Shown piece after piece: positions 1 through 6,554 of a stretch of 10,227 nucleotides of DNA; the stretch's first letter is position 1; every line of letters begins with the position of its first letter. This DNA comes from Bryobacterales bacterium (GTDB lineage Bacteria > Acidobacteriota > Terriglobia > Bryobacterales > Bryobacteraceae): assembly GCA_020853155.1 (NCBI GenBank), contig JADYZL010000018.1, positions 1 to 10,227 on the forward strand, read 5' to 3'. The notes beneath the pieces are model-generated. The model did no database searches. It saw only the letters and a program-made list of their open reading frames with translations, and was not told the DNA's origin. The position numbers and the translations under genes were made by a program.

Positions 1-35
1 ATGACAGCAAGCACGAGTCTTCGGAAATCGAACAT
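1..35 (-). CDS. 5' end of an unidentified minus-strand gene (runs off the left edge)
   Basis: An ATG at 35-33 on the minus strand opens a frame reading MFDFRRLVLAV before the window ends. A near-perfect Shine-Dalgarno sequence, AAGGAG, lies at 47-42 on the minus strand, six bases before the ATG, which is why I call a start here. The short acidic/basic stretch followed by hydrophobic residues would fit the beginning of a signal peptide, a pseudopilin leader or a membrane anchor, but eleven residues are too few to identify a family. It lies in the same direction as the T2SS operon, about 400 bases beyond the gspD stop, so it is more likely a separate transcription unit than the last gene of that operon. 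The function is unknown. Confidence 0.6.
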   Translation of the reverse strand, partial: MFDFRRLVLAV

Positions 36-331
36 TTCCTTCTCCTTGTGGTGTAGGGAATTTCGCTTTGAATTGACGAAGTGTTCTTTCAACCTGAGCC
101 TCAAACTCGAGTGAAAGCCGGAGCTCTGTGGACGCAAACGTTGTACTTCTTGTTGTGTTTTCAAAAAGGTTTTGCGTTCCGCTCTCTTTTATAATGCTTG
201 CGGGATTTCGACCCGATCCGCTCCATCCGTCTCTGTTTGGACGATGAATGCAATAAGATTCGGTTAAGCCAAGTCAACCAACAACTGAGCCAAGCTAACG
301 CCTGGTTGGAGGACGAATCCCACCAGACCGA

Positions 332-360
332 ATTTAATCATCTATGCGGAACAAAGTCAA
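332..360 (-). promoter_or_regulatory. Candidate sigma-70-like promoter reading toward the left-edge gene
   Basis: On the minus strand TTGACT (360-355) matches the -35 consensus at five of six positions. It is followed after exactly 17 bases by TTAAAT (337-332), which matches the -10 consensus at four of six. The -35 box sits in the loop of the inverted repeat at 344-371, and one arm of the repeat occupies the spacer, so a protein binding the repeat would block the promoter. The predicted transcript would start near 325 and have a long leader of roughly 290 bases before the ATG at 35. This is a pattern match only, and a weak -10 is common by chance. Confidence 0.3.
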
Positions 361-371
361 TAGTTCCGCAT
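344..371. repeat. Perfect 9-bp inverted repeat with 10-base loop
   Basis: ATGCGGAAC at 344-352 is repeated in inverted orientation as GTTCCGCAT at 363-371, separated by AAAGTCAATA. All nine pairs match. No run of T follows on either strand, so it does not look like an intrinsic terminator. It could be an operator, since it overlaps a candidate promoter. It could also be a recombination or transposon-end remnant, or a transcript-end hairpin for gspD (about 70 bases past its stop). The sequence alone does not decide between these. Confidence 0.7.
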
Positions 372-441
372 CAGGCCGAGGCGCCGGGATCGGGGCGGTC
401 GGCAAACTATATATTACTGGCTAAGATTTTGTGGGTAATTT

Positions 442-2793
442 CTAGAAACGGCCTTCGCTGCTGTTCATCAGGCGCTTCACCCGTTCCATCTTTCGCATGA
501 GTTCGTCGGAGGCATCGAGCATCTGGTTGGTGTCGTAAATCACCCTGGGGGTGAGAAACACGACCAGTTCCGTGCGGGTTTTGGTCTGGGATTTAGACCC
601 GAAGGCGGCGCCCAGAATCGGGATGCGGTGCAAGTACGGGATGCCGGCGCTGGCTTCGAGATTGTTCTCCTGGATGATGCCGCCGAAGGCGATGGTATCG
701 CCGTCGCGAATGGTGATCTGGGTATCGACGCTGCGATTGTTGAAAGAGGGGGATTGAATACCGGAAGAGGCGGCGGCCTGCGGCGTGCTGAAGCTCTGGT
801 TGATGAGCATGGTGACGATGCCAGCCGGGGTTACCCTGGCGGTGATCTTGAGGTTCGTGCCGGATTGGCGGCTGGTGATCGTCTGCGCGAACTGGGAAGT
901 GCCGCCCTGCTGGACGGCGCTCGCCGCCTGTGACGTGAGGACCGGCACCTCCGTACCGACTGTGATACTCGCCGGAATACTATCGGTAGCGAGAATCGAG
1001 GGAGAGGCAATCACCTTGGTGAGGCGGTTATCCTGGGCGGCGGTGAGGACGGCGAGCAACTCGCGGCTGTGGCCCACCAGCATACCGGCGGTCATGGTGA
1101 GGCCGCCGCCGGTGCTCGCAGCCGCCAAGGCTCGACGGGCGACACTCGCGGCGCGGCCTCCGCCGGAATCGTCCGAACCAGGATCGAGTTGCCCATCGCC
1201 CAACCGGTTCAGGTACGCATTGACACCCGCCGCGAACGCGCCGGTGAGCGACACCTCAAACACCTTGGCTTCAATGAGCACCTGGCGCGGCGCGATGTCG
1301 ATTTGTTCGAGAAGCTTCAGCAATTGCTCATACTCCTGGGGCGTGGCTTGGATGAGCAGCGAATTATCGATGAAATTCGGGATGACATGCGGGATGCGCT
1401 CGCCTGTCGGGCTGAGCATGGGGCCGTAGCCCATCCCGAGCAGGCCTCCGGCCATGTTGCCGTACGCGCCCATTCCGCCGTAGAGGGCGTTCGCCGTTGG
1501 ATTCTGCCCGGCGGCGACCCCGGACGCACCGGCGGCTCCGGTTACGCCAGCGGCTCCGGCCATGCCCGCGGCGCCGGCCATCCCCTGGGCTCCCAGGTTA
1601 AAGCCACGGTTGGTGAGCCCGCCCATGCCAAAGCCGCCGAATCCGCCTCCCATCCCGCCATATCCACCCATCCCGCCCATTCCACCGAATCCACCATAAC
1701 CACCGCCCATGCCGCCGTAGCCACCCATGCCGCCGCCGAAGCCGCCATAGCCGCCGCCGTACATCCCCATGCCGACGGGCATCCCGGTGTAAAGCTGCAT
1801 GATCGATTGGGACAGCATGAACGCATCGCTATACTTCACGCGGTAGACGTAGTTATTGATGGAGCCGGACGATACCGCCACGGAGACATCGAGTTTCGCG
1901 AGCCATTTTTCGACTTCGTCGAAGACGCCGGGGTTGGGGGCAACGGCGAGGATCAGGTTGATCCGGTCAATGGGAATGAAGGTGGTGGAGCCGCCTTCGG
2001 AAGAGAACGCAATCCCCTTCATGATCTTTTCGAGTTCGGCGGCAATATCCGAGGGCTTGCCGTTCTTCACTTCGAACAGGCGGACGCGCTGGGTGGCGAA
2101 GGCATCGCTATCGAAGAGCGCCACGAGTTCCATGGTGCGGCGCATATTGCGCGCATTATCGAGGATCATGAGCAGGTTGGCGGGCGCGAACGAGGTGACC
2201 TGCGCGCCTTGCCCGAGGAACGGGCGCACCACGCCTTCCATTTCCTTCACCGTCGCGTACTTGAGGAACAGGAGGTTGAGGACGGCTTCCTCCCCGGCCG
2301 GCAACTGGGCCGTGGAGGCATTGACCATGGGGCTCAACGGCAGGTTCACGGCATCCGTGGCGGGCACGATGCGGAAAATGTCGCCCACCTGCACCATCGA
2401 AGCACCATTGATGCGCAGGATGGTTTCGAGGATGGAGCGGACCTCGACAGCGCGGATCTCCCCGTAAGTCTTGATCGTGACCGCGCCATCCACGCGGGGG
2501 TCCAGGATGTAGTTGATCCGGAGCTGGCGGGCAAGCAAGTCAATGACCGTGCGGAGGTCCGCGCCATTGAAATCGAGCACGAGGGACTGGCTTGCCTGGA
2601 CGGGCGCGGGCGAAGGGGCCGCGGCGGGCTGCGCGGGCGCCGTCGCGGGTTCGGCGGGAGTTTGAGCAGTGGGCGCTTGTGACGCGGGTGCCTGGGCACT
2701 CGCCGGTGCGTTCTGCGCCCAACCCATCGCGGCGGGCAGGAGGCTGGCTGCCAATGCTCCAATCGCGAAGAAATGCTTTATGTCCGTCCTCAT
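442..2793 (-). CDS. gspD: Type II secretion system secretin GspD
   Basis: This is the outer-membrane secretin, the multimeric gated channel through which T2SS substrates leave the cell. I place the start at ATG 2793, giving 783 residues: a GGGAGAGG Shine-Dalgarno sequence at 2807-2800 precedes it, and the protein then opens with a signal peptide (MRTDIKHFF, hydrophobic core, GWA before the cut near residue 26). The frame stays open to an ATG at 2913, but that start would overlap gspC and bury the signal peptide. A Pro/Ala/Gln linker spans about 27-68, N0 69-145 (VLDFNGADLRTVIDLLARQ), N1 168-230, N2 235-305, N3 313-500, and the secretin beta domain about 500-755 (VLIEAKVFEVS, VGTEVPVL, GDTIAFGGI, IPILGAAFG, ELVVFLTPRVI). 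The N3 domain is interrupted by about 125 Gly-rich residues. The tail after 755 is short and charged, and no pilotin gene is visible. It is last in the operon, 53 bases after gspC. The family call is certain. Confidence 0.97.
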   Translation of the reverse strand: MRTDIKHFFAIGALAASLLPAAMGWAQNAPASAQAPASQAPTAQTPAEPATAPAQPAAAPSPAPVQASQSLVLDFNGADLRTVIDLLARQLRINYILDPRVDGAVTIKTYGEIRAVEVRSILETILRINGASMVQVGDIFRIVPATDAVNLPLSPMVNASTAQLPAGEEAVLNLLFLKYATVKEMEGVVRPFLGQGAQVTSFAPANLLMILDNARNMRRTMELVALFDSDAFATQRVRLFEVKNGKPSDIAAELEKIMKGIAFSSEGGSTTFIPIDRINLILAVAPNPGVFDEVEKWLAKLDVSVAVSSGSINNYVYRVKYSDAFMLSQSIMQLYTGMPVGMGMYGGGYGGFGGGMGGYGGMGGGYGGFGGMGGMGGYGGMGGGFGGFGMGGLTNRGFNLGAQGMAGAAGMAGAAGVTGAAGASGVAAGQNPTANALYGGMGAYGNMAGGLLGMGYGPMLSPTGERIPHVIPNFIDNSLLIQATPQEYEQLLKLLEQIDIAPRQVLIEAKVFEVSLTGAFAAGVNAYLNRLGDGQLDPGSDDSGGGRAASVARRALAAASTGGGLTMTAGMLVGHSRELLAVLTAAQDNRLTKVIASPSILATDSIPASITVGTEVPVLTSQAASAVQQGGTSQFAQTITSRQSGTNLKITARVTPAGIVTMLINQSFSTPQAAASSGIQSPSFNNRSVDTQITIRDGDTIAFGGIIQENNLEASAGIPYLHRIPILGAAFGSKSQTKTRTELVVFLTPRVIYDTNQMLDASDELMRKMERVKRLMNSSEGRF
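1507..1785 (-). repeat. Low-complexity Gly-rich coding repeat inside the gspD N3 domain
   Basis: The segment encodes GspD residues about 337-429. The first part (about 1785-1618) is a chain of GG-Tyr, GG-Phe and GG-Met units. The second part (about 1590-1507) is a run of Gly-X-Y triplets rich in Ala and Met (GAQ, GMA, GAA, GMA, GAA, GVT, GAA, GAS). The glycine codons vary between GGC, GGT and GGA and unit spacing is irregular, so the DNA repeat is degenerate although the peptide pattern is regular. That favours an old, maintained protein feature over recent replication slippage. Confidence 0.85.
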
Positions 2794-2846
2794 TCGCTGC
2801 CTCTCCCTTCCCCTTACTTCGCGTTCCGCACCCGCTACCGCAGCCG

Positions 2847-3569
2847 CTATTTCGCGACAGGCTCCCAGAAACACACCGCACCCATGGGGGAGTATGTGGT
2901 GCGCTTCACCCAACCGTCGACAACGGTGCCATCGGGCGCTTTCTCTCCCGGCTGGCAGGCGCGCTCCCGCCCGCCGGTCTCCTTGCCCGGCCCGGGCTTG
3001 GTGGGGGCTGGAGGAGCGGCGACCGGCGCGGGGGCTTTCGCCACCGTCTCCTTTGTGGTTTTCTTCGGCGCGCTCTTCGCCTGCGCCTTCAACTGATCCG
3101 CGGTTTTCTCAATCTCCTGGCCATCCCAGGAGAAGGTGATCTTCTCCTTGGAGATCTTCACCAGCTTGAACTCGCCGATGGTATCGCCCACTTTGTAAGA
3201 GCCCTGCTTGCCGGAATCGTCCTGGCTCAACATGGCGATGGGGCCGTCGCCAAAATTGATGACGCCGTAGAGCACGGGTAAAGGCGGCATCTTCTTGGGT
3301 TCCGGCTCGGGTTTCTTCTCCTCGACCACATTCGGGTTGCGATCCTGCGCGAACATCATGCGCGTGGCCACCTCCACATAGGCGGAGGGCGGCTCCGCCG
3401 GGGGGATGGGAACAATCTTCACCTCTCCGGCGGGGTTGGATTTGGCGCGGGGTTCGAAGGTCTTCCGCTCCCGCGCGGCCATCTCCAGGTGGTTGGCGCG
3501 CACTTGCCAGACGGTAACTCCGCAGGCAAGGATCAGGATGAGGTTCAGGAAACGCAATCTGGTTTTCAT
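2847..3569 (-). CDS. gspC: GspC-like inner-membrane clamp protein of the T2SS (HR domain, no PDZ)
   Basis: GspC bridges the inner-membrane platform (L and M) to the secretin periplasmic domain. The 240-residue product has a short basic N-terminus and one hydrophobic segment at about 7-21, then a Pro-rich linker (about 50-95). A compact beta-rich domain follows at about 97-155 (LYGVINFGDGPIAML, YKVGDTIGEFKLVKI, ITFSWDG), which matches the homology region of GspC and the related PilP fold. An Ala/Pro/Lys linker then leads to a C-terminal tail with two cysteines (205 and 233), where many proteobacterial GspC proteins have a PDZ or coiled-coil domain. Residues 13-16 read ILAC, a borderline lipobox, so a PilP-type lipoprotein is an alternative to a membrane-spanning anchor. 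The ATG overlaps the gspM stop (ATGA) and is preceded by GGGAGGAA. The assignment rests on position, topology and HR-like sequence, since this protein is poorly conserved. Confidence 0.75.
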   Translation of the reverse strand: MKTRLRFLNLILILACGVTVWQVRANHLEMAARERKTFEPRAKSNPAGEVKIVPIPPAEPPSAYVEVATRMMFAQDRNPNVVEEKKPEPEPKKMPPLPVLYGVINFGDGPIAMLSQDDSGKQGSYKVGDTIGEFKLVKISKEKITFSWDGQEIEKTADQLKAQAKSAPKKTTKETVAKAPAPVAAPPAPTKPGPGKETGGRERACQPGEKAPDGTVVDGWVKRTTYSPMGAVCFWEPVAK

Positions 3570-4162
3570 CGGACGATTCCTCCCGTGGGCTCCGGCGCCA
3601 GTTCCCGCGGAGTAAGGGCGGAGATGGTGAGCCGGACATTCAGGATTTTCTTTTGACGGTTCGCGAGGGTAATGGCGATCCTGCTCGTTGCCACGGCGTC
3701 TTCCATGGCCCGGATATCGGCGAGCACGTTCACGATCTGCTCAATGGCGCACGGAAACGCGACGGTCACGGCAACCTCGCCATAGTCTTCCCCGGCGCTC
3801 CCGATGGGCGTCATGTCGATCTGCCCTGCCTGCAGCGGGGGCGCCTGCCGCTCCAGAACGGCCCGCACCTTGGCGAGAAGCGCCGCCTGCGCCTGTTGGG
3901 GCGTATCCGCGCGCAGCAGCGCTTTCTCTCGTTCTTCGACCACCTTCGCGAGTTGCTCCCGCACTTCCTTCTTGGCGGGGTTCAGCGCGGCGCGTTCCCG
4001 CAGGCTGGCGAGGCGCTTTTCGAGCACGGAGATGGGAAGGTGGACGGTGGAGGCGTTTACCGTCGCGGCGCTGCGCGCATTCCACACGCGCCAGCCGAGC
4101 AGGGCGGCGATGCCCACACCGAGGAGCAGCAACGCACGGCGGTCTCTCGCGGAAATCGTCAC
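3566..4162 (-). CDS. gspM: T2SS inner-membrane platform protein GspM (PilO-like)
   Basis: GspM pairs with GspL in the inner membrane and helps couple the cytoplasmic ATPase to pseudopilus growth. The 198-residue product has a basic N-terminus, one membrane span at about 9-27 (RRALLLLGVGIAALLGW), a Lys/Arg/Glu/Leu-rich predicted coiled coil at about 45-90, and a C-terminal domain at about 115-185. That domain alternates strands and helices like the ferredoxin-like fold of PilO and GspM (GEVAVTVAFPCAIEQIVNVLADI, KKILNVRLTISAL). The start is a GTG at 4162 that overlaps the gspL stop (GTGA) and has a good GGGAGG Shine-Dalgarno sequence seven bases upstream. Sequence similarity within this family is low, so the call leans on topology and on the fixed place between gspL and gspC. 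It more closely resembles the variant GspM group found outside Gammaproteobacteria. Confidence 0.85.
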   Translation of the reverse strand: MTISARDRRALLLLGVGIAALLGWRVWNARSAATVNASTVHLPISVLEKRLASLRERAALNPAKKEVREQLAKVVEEREKALLRADTPQQAQAALLAKVRAVLERQAPPLQAGQIDMTPIGSAGEDYGEVAVTVAFPCAIEQIVNVLADIRAMEDAVATSRIAITLANRQKKILNVRLTISALTPRELAPEPTGGIVR

Positions 4163-5547
4163 TGTGCCGCCTCCCGATGGATGCGGAGGCGGAAGATCTC
4201 TCGATTCTCCACGCGCTGCAAGGGCATCGCGAACTCGGTTTTCTCGAAGAGCGGGCTGGCATCGATGATCCCGATCAAGTCGCCCGCCCGCGCGGCTTCG
4301 CCGGCCAGAGAAATCTCGGCTCTCGAGAGATCGAGCTGCGTGACCCAGGCGTCGTCGGGCAGCAAGCGGGTGAGCGCGAGCAGGGCTTCCAGATCCGCCG
4401 TGGTGCGCAAGCGGTATTCCTTCAATTGATCGAGCCGGGTAAGGAAGCGCTCTCCTTCACGATCAAGGCGCTGCCCGGCGGCCACCTGCCGTTCGAGAGC
4501 TTGGACCTCCGCCGTGAGGCGGGCGGCGTACTGGCGCTCTTCCCACGCCTTGTAGCCGAACATGCCGGCCACCAGCAAGGCGAGAAGCCCCGCCAGAATG
4601 AGCGTGGGCAGAAACATCGCCCAATTGCCGCCCTTGCGCAATTCGGCGGGCAGCAAGTTGGCGGCGGGCGTGGGGAACGCAGCGGCAGCGCCGAGCGCCG
4701 TCGCATAGAGCAAGGGGTGCTTGGCGGCGAACTCGGCCTGCTCGACGGTGGCGGGCGCGGGCAACAGCTCCGCGATCTCGCGAATGGCTCCCGGGCCATC
4801 CAGACGTAGCTCCGAGGCGGCCCTCGCCAAGGCGGGAGCGGCATCGGCATAGAGCAGCGCATCGTAGACTGGGCGGGACGCGCTCTCGCCGTATACTTCG
4901 ACGGCATCTTCGGAGGGCAGGGCCGTCACGAAGCCGGAATCCGACATGCGCAGGCAGCGAACGGCGCGATAGAGCGCGTCCGCACTGAATGTGAAGCCGG
5001 CCAATTTGACGCCCGCTTCCTCGAAGAAGGCGATCCAACGGTCCACGAGTTCTTCGCGAGCGATGCCGACGATGACTTGGGGCGACTTGCCGGCGCGCAC
5101 GTAACCGTAGCGGACGCCCTGGTCCACATAGGGGTGCAGGGATTCGAGTTGCAGGGCGATGGCGGAATCGAGATCCTTCGCGGGCACGCCGGGCAAGCTC
5201 AGGGAGCGGACGATCATCTCATTGCGGGGCAGCAACACCCAGGCCGGCATTTGGGGAACTCCGTTGGAGCGCAGAAATCGGGCGTACTCCGCACCGATCT
5301 CCGCGGCGCCGCGCTCCTTGAGGCCGGCGAAGCGTTGATACCCCAGAATCGTTACGCTGGATGGGCGCACCCGCAGGAGGAGAATGTCGATGCTTTCCTC
5401 CTGAACGGCAATCGCGACGCCGGTCCCGCTGGCGGCGATGCGCTTCCACAAGGATGCAGAACGCAACCCGGCTGGAGCGGCGGCGGTAGCGGGCTGATCC
5501 GGGCGAGCGCCATTTCCCGAAACAGGAGCGGTGCTTATTGTTTCCAT
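4159..5547 (-). CDS. gspL: T2SS platform protein GspL (PilM-PilN-like fusion)
   Basis: GspL links the cytoplasmic ATPase GspE to the inner-membrane platform. The 462-residue product starts with an Ala/Pro-rich disordered segment (1-33). An actin-like cytoplasmic domain resembling PilM follows (about 40-265; GVAIAVQEESIDILLLRV, LPRNEMIVRSLSLPGV, a hydrophobic helix before FTFSADAL). The motif NLLPAELR at 297-304, typical of the start of PilN, then precedes a single membrane span at about 310-332. The periplasmic part has a coiled coil (about 335-385) and a PilN/GspL-type ferredoxin-like domain (about 385-460). GspL is therefore equivalent to type IV pilus PilM and PilN joined in one chain, and the NLLP motif shows the seam. 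The ATG at 5547 overlaps the gspK end by 13 bases. Length and architecture fit the family. Confidence 0.92.
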   Translation of the reverse strand: METISTAPVSGNGARPDQPATAAAPAGLRSASLWKRIAASGTGVAIAVQEESIDILLLRVRPSSVTILGYQRFAGLKERGAAEIGAEYARFLRSNGVPQMPAWVLLPRNEMIVRSLSLPGVPAKDLDSAIALQLESLHPYVDQGVRYGYVRAGKSPQVIVGIAREELVDRWIAFFEEAGVKLAGFTFSADALYRAVRCLRMSDSGFVTALPSEDAVEVYGESASRPVYDALLYADAAPALARAASELRLDGPGAIREIAELLPAPATVEQAEFAAKHPLLYATALGAAAAFPTPAANLLPAELRKGGNWAMFLPTLILAGLLALLVAGMFGYKAWEERQYAARLTAEVQALERQVAAGQRLDREGERFLTRLDQLKEYRLRTTADLEALLALTRLLPDDAWVTQLDLSRAEISLAGEAARAGDLIGIIDASPLFEKTEFAMPLQRVENREIFRLRIHREAAQ

Positions 5548-6554
5548 GCCCTGTCGTACCAGCGTAACGTAGTGAAGGGTCGGCGAACGGTGCGCTCATT
5601 CAGATCGACCACCGCGGCAATGCTGCGCCGGGTGGTGGAGAGGCTGCCATCTTGCGCAAGCAGTTGCGCGGTGGCGCGGAGGGTGAAGATGGAGCGCCCG
5701 CCGATTTGCAGGCGCTGCGCCCCTTCGAACCCACCGATGCCGAGCTGTGCCATCTCCGGCTCCATCAGGAATGGTTGCTGGCGGCGGCGGGCGTCGATGA
5801 GCGCCACGGCTTGCGGCGGCAGGCCCACAGCGGCAAGCACTGGGGGTTCGGCCCAGTTGATATCGACGGAATCACTGCGCCCGTACACGGTGAGGCAATC
5901 GCGCACGCCGGATCGCCAGACGAGCGAATCGCCCGAGCCCGGCACATAAGCGCCGTAAAAAAGCTCGGGCGTCATCCCTTTCACCAGGAGCAGTTCTTCC
6001 ACATTTTCCAGAGACGCATGGCGCGCGGGAAAAGACGGAGTGAGCGAGAGGTAGTAGCGGTCAAAGGGAGTGATGGCCTCGGAGGCGGGCTTGCGCCAGT
6101 CGTCTACGGCAGCCGCCAATTCGACGGCTTCGGGTGGTGCGAGGCCGAGCGCGAGGAACAGCCGCAGCAGGTCCTCGACGGCGGCGCGGTTGACGTTCAG
6201 CTTGGCGGTTTCCGGCATGACATCGACAGCCGCGAGGCCGGTGGGAAAGCGAAATTCGAGGGTCCGCATGCCGCGCATGTAATAAACCGGCGGGCTGCCG
6301 GGCTGGTTGGCGTTGGCGCCCCATTGGATGTAAAGCGCCGCCCGGTCAATGGCCCCCTTGGCCAGATAGTAGGCGCGCACGCCCTCCGCGTTCGTGGTGG
6401 TGCGCTCGACTTCCGCGCGGACGGTGGCGGCGATGGCGAGGGCGATCACGGAGAGCGCGGCCACCAGCCACAAGACGGCCAGCAGCGCGCCGCCACGATT
6501 CGAGCCGTGGCGGGGTGAGGGGAGCAGCGTGTGGCGCGGCCGGTCAATCGCCAT
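5535..6554 (-). CDS. gspK: Minor pseudopilin GspK (pseudopilus tip protein)
   Basis: GspK caps the GspI-GspJ-GspK tip complex that starts pseudopilus assembly. The 339-residue length is right for GspK, the largest pseudopilin. The leader ends SNRG (residues 18-21) and is followed by GALLAVLWLVAALS, the usual GspK hydrophobic helix. At +5 of the mature protein there is Ala rather than Glu, as is characteristic for GspK because it sits at the tip and has no subunit above it. A helical domain follows with the GspK signature region (AKLNVNRAAVEDLLRLF at about 117-133, AVDDWRKP at 149-156), and a second helix-rich section occupies about 180-285 (LENVEELLLVKGM, VDINWA). The ATG at 6554 overlaps the gspJ end by 11 bases, with GGGGAA a few bases upstream. 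Confidence 0.95.
   Translation of the reverse strand: MAIDRPRHTLLPSPRHGSNRGGALLAVLWLVAALSVIALAIAATVRAEVERTTTNAEGVRAYYLAKGAIDRAALYIQWGANANQPGSPPVYYMRGMRTLEFRFPTGLAAVDVMPETAKLNVNRAAVEDLLRLFLALGLAPPEAVELAAAVDDWRKPASEAITPFDRYYLSLTPSFPARHASLENVEELLLVKGMTPELFYGAYVPGSGDSLVWRSGVRDCLTVYGRSDSVDINWAEPPVLAAVGLPPQAVALIDARRRQQPFLMEPEMAQLGIGGFEGAQRLQIGGRSIFTLRATAQLLAQDGSLSTTRRSIAAVVDLNERTVRRPFTTLRWYDRAWKQ

Larger units (their letters stand above)
36..441. other. AT-richer intergenic region between gspD and the left-edge gene
   Basis: This stretch of about 400 bases has no convincing gene. It is visibly richer in A and T than the operon. It contains a perfect 9-bp inverted repeat at 344-371, a candidate minus-strand promoter at 332-360, and a TATAAT hexamer on the plus strand at 190-195 without a recognisable -35 partner. 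A plus-strand open frame starts with TTG at 198 and runs into the antisense of gspD at 500. Its first 45 or so residues look protein-like (acidic, Gln/Asn-rich, possibly coiled coil), but I recognise no family and there is no clear ribosome binding site. I see no GC-rich hairpin with a T-run after the gspD stop, so no intrinsic terminator can be assigned. Confidence 0.5.

Noticed and set aside
160..195. Plus-strand promoter with TATAAT at 190-195
   Set aside because: No -35-like hexamer is found at 15-19 bases upstream, and no convincing plus-strand gene follows.
360..441. Intrinsic terminator after gspD
   Set aside because: Only a short TTTCTAGAAA palindrome at the stop codon and the 9-bp repeat further down are present, neither followed by a T-run in the direction of transcription.
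1069..2682. A 537-codon open frame on the plus strand opposite gspD
   Set aside because: It lies antisense to a certain secretin gene. Its product is rich in His, Arg, Gly and Ala, as expected from reading GC-rich codons backwards, and it has no recognisable domain. It is a shadow of gspD codon bias.
2794..2913. Upstream ATG at 2913 as the gspD start
   Set aside because: It would overlap gspC by 67 bases and put 40 charged residues in front of an evident signal peptide. The ATG at 2793 has a strong Shine-Dalgarno sequence.
3688..4809. A 373-codon plus-strand open frame opposite gspM and gspL
   Set aside because: Arg/Ala/Gly-rich translation with no domain and no ribosome site. It is antisense to two well-supported genes.
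5652..6518. A 288-codon plus-strand open frame opposite gspK
   Set aside because: It mirrors the gspK codons and shows no family features; an artefact of high GC content.
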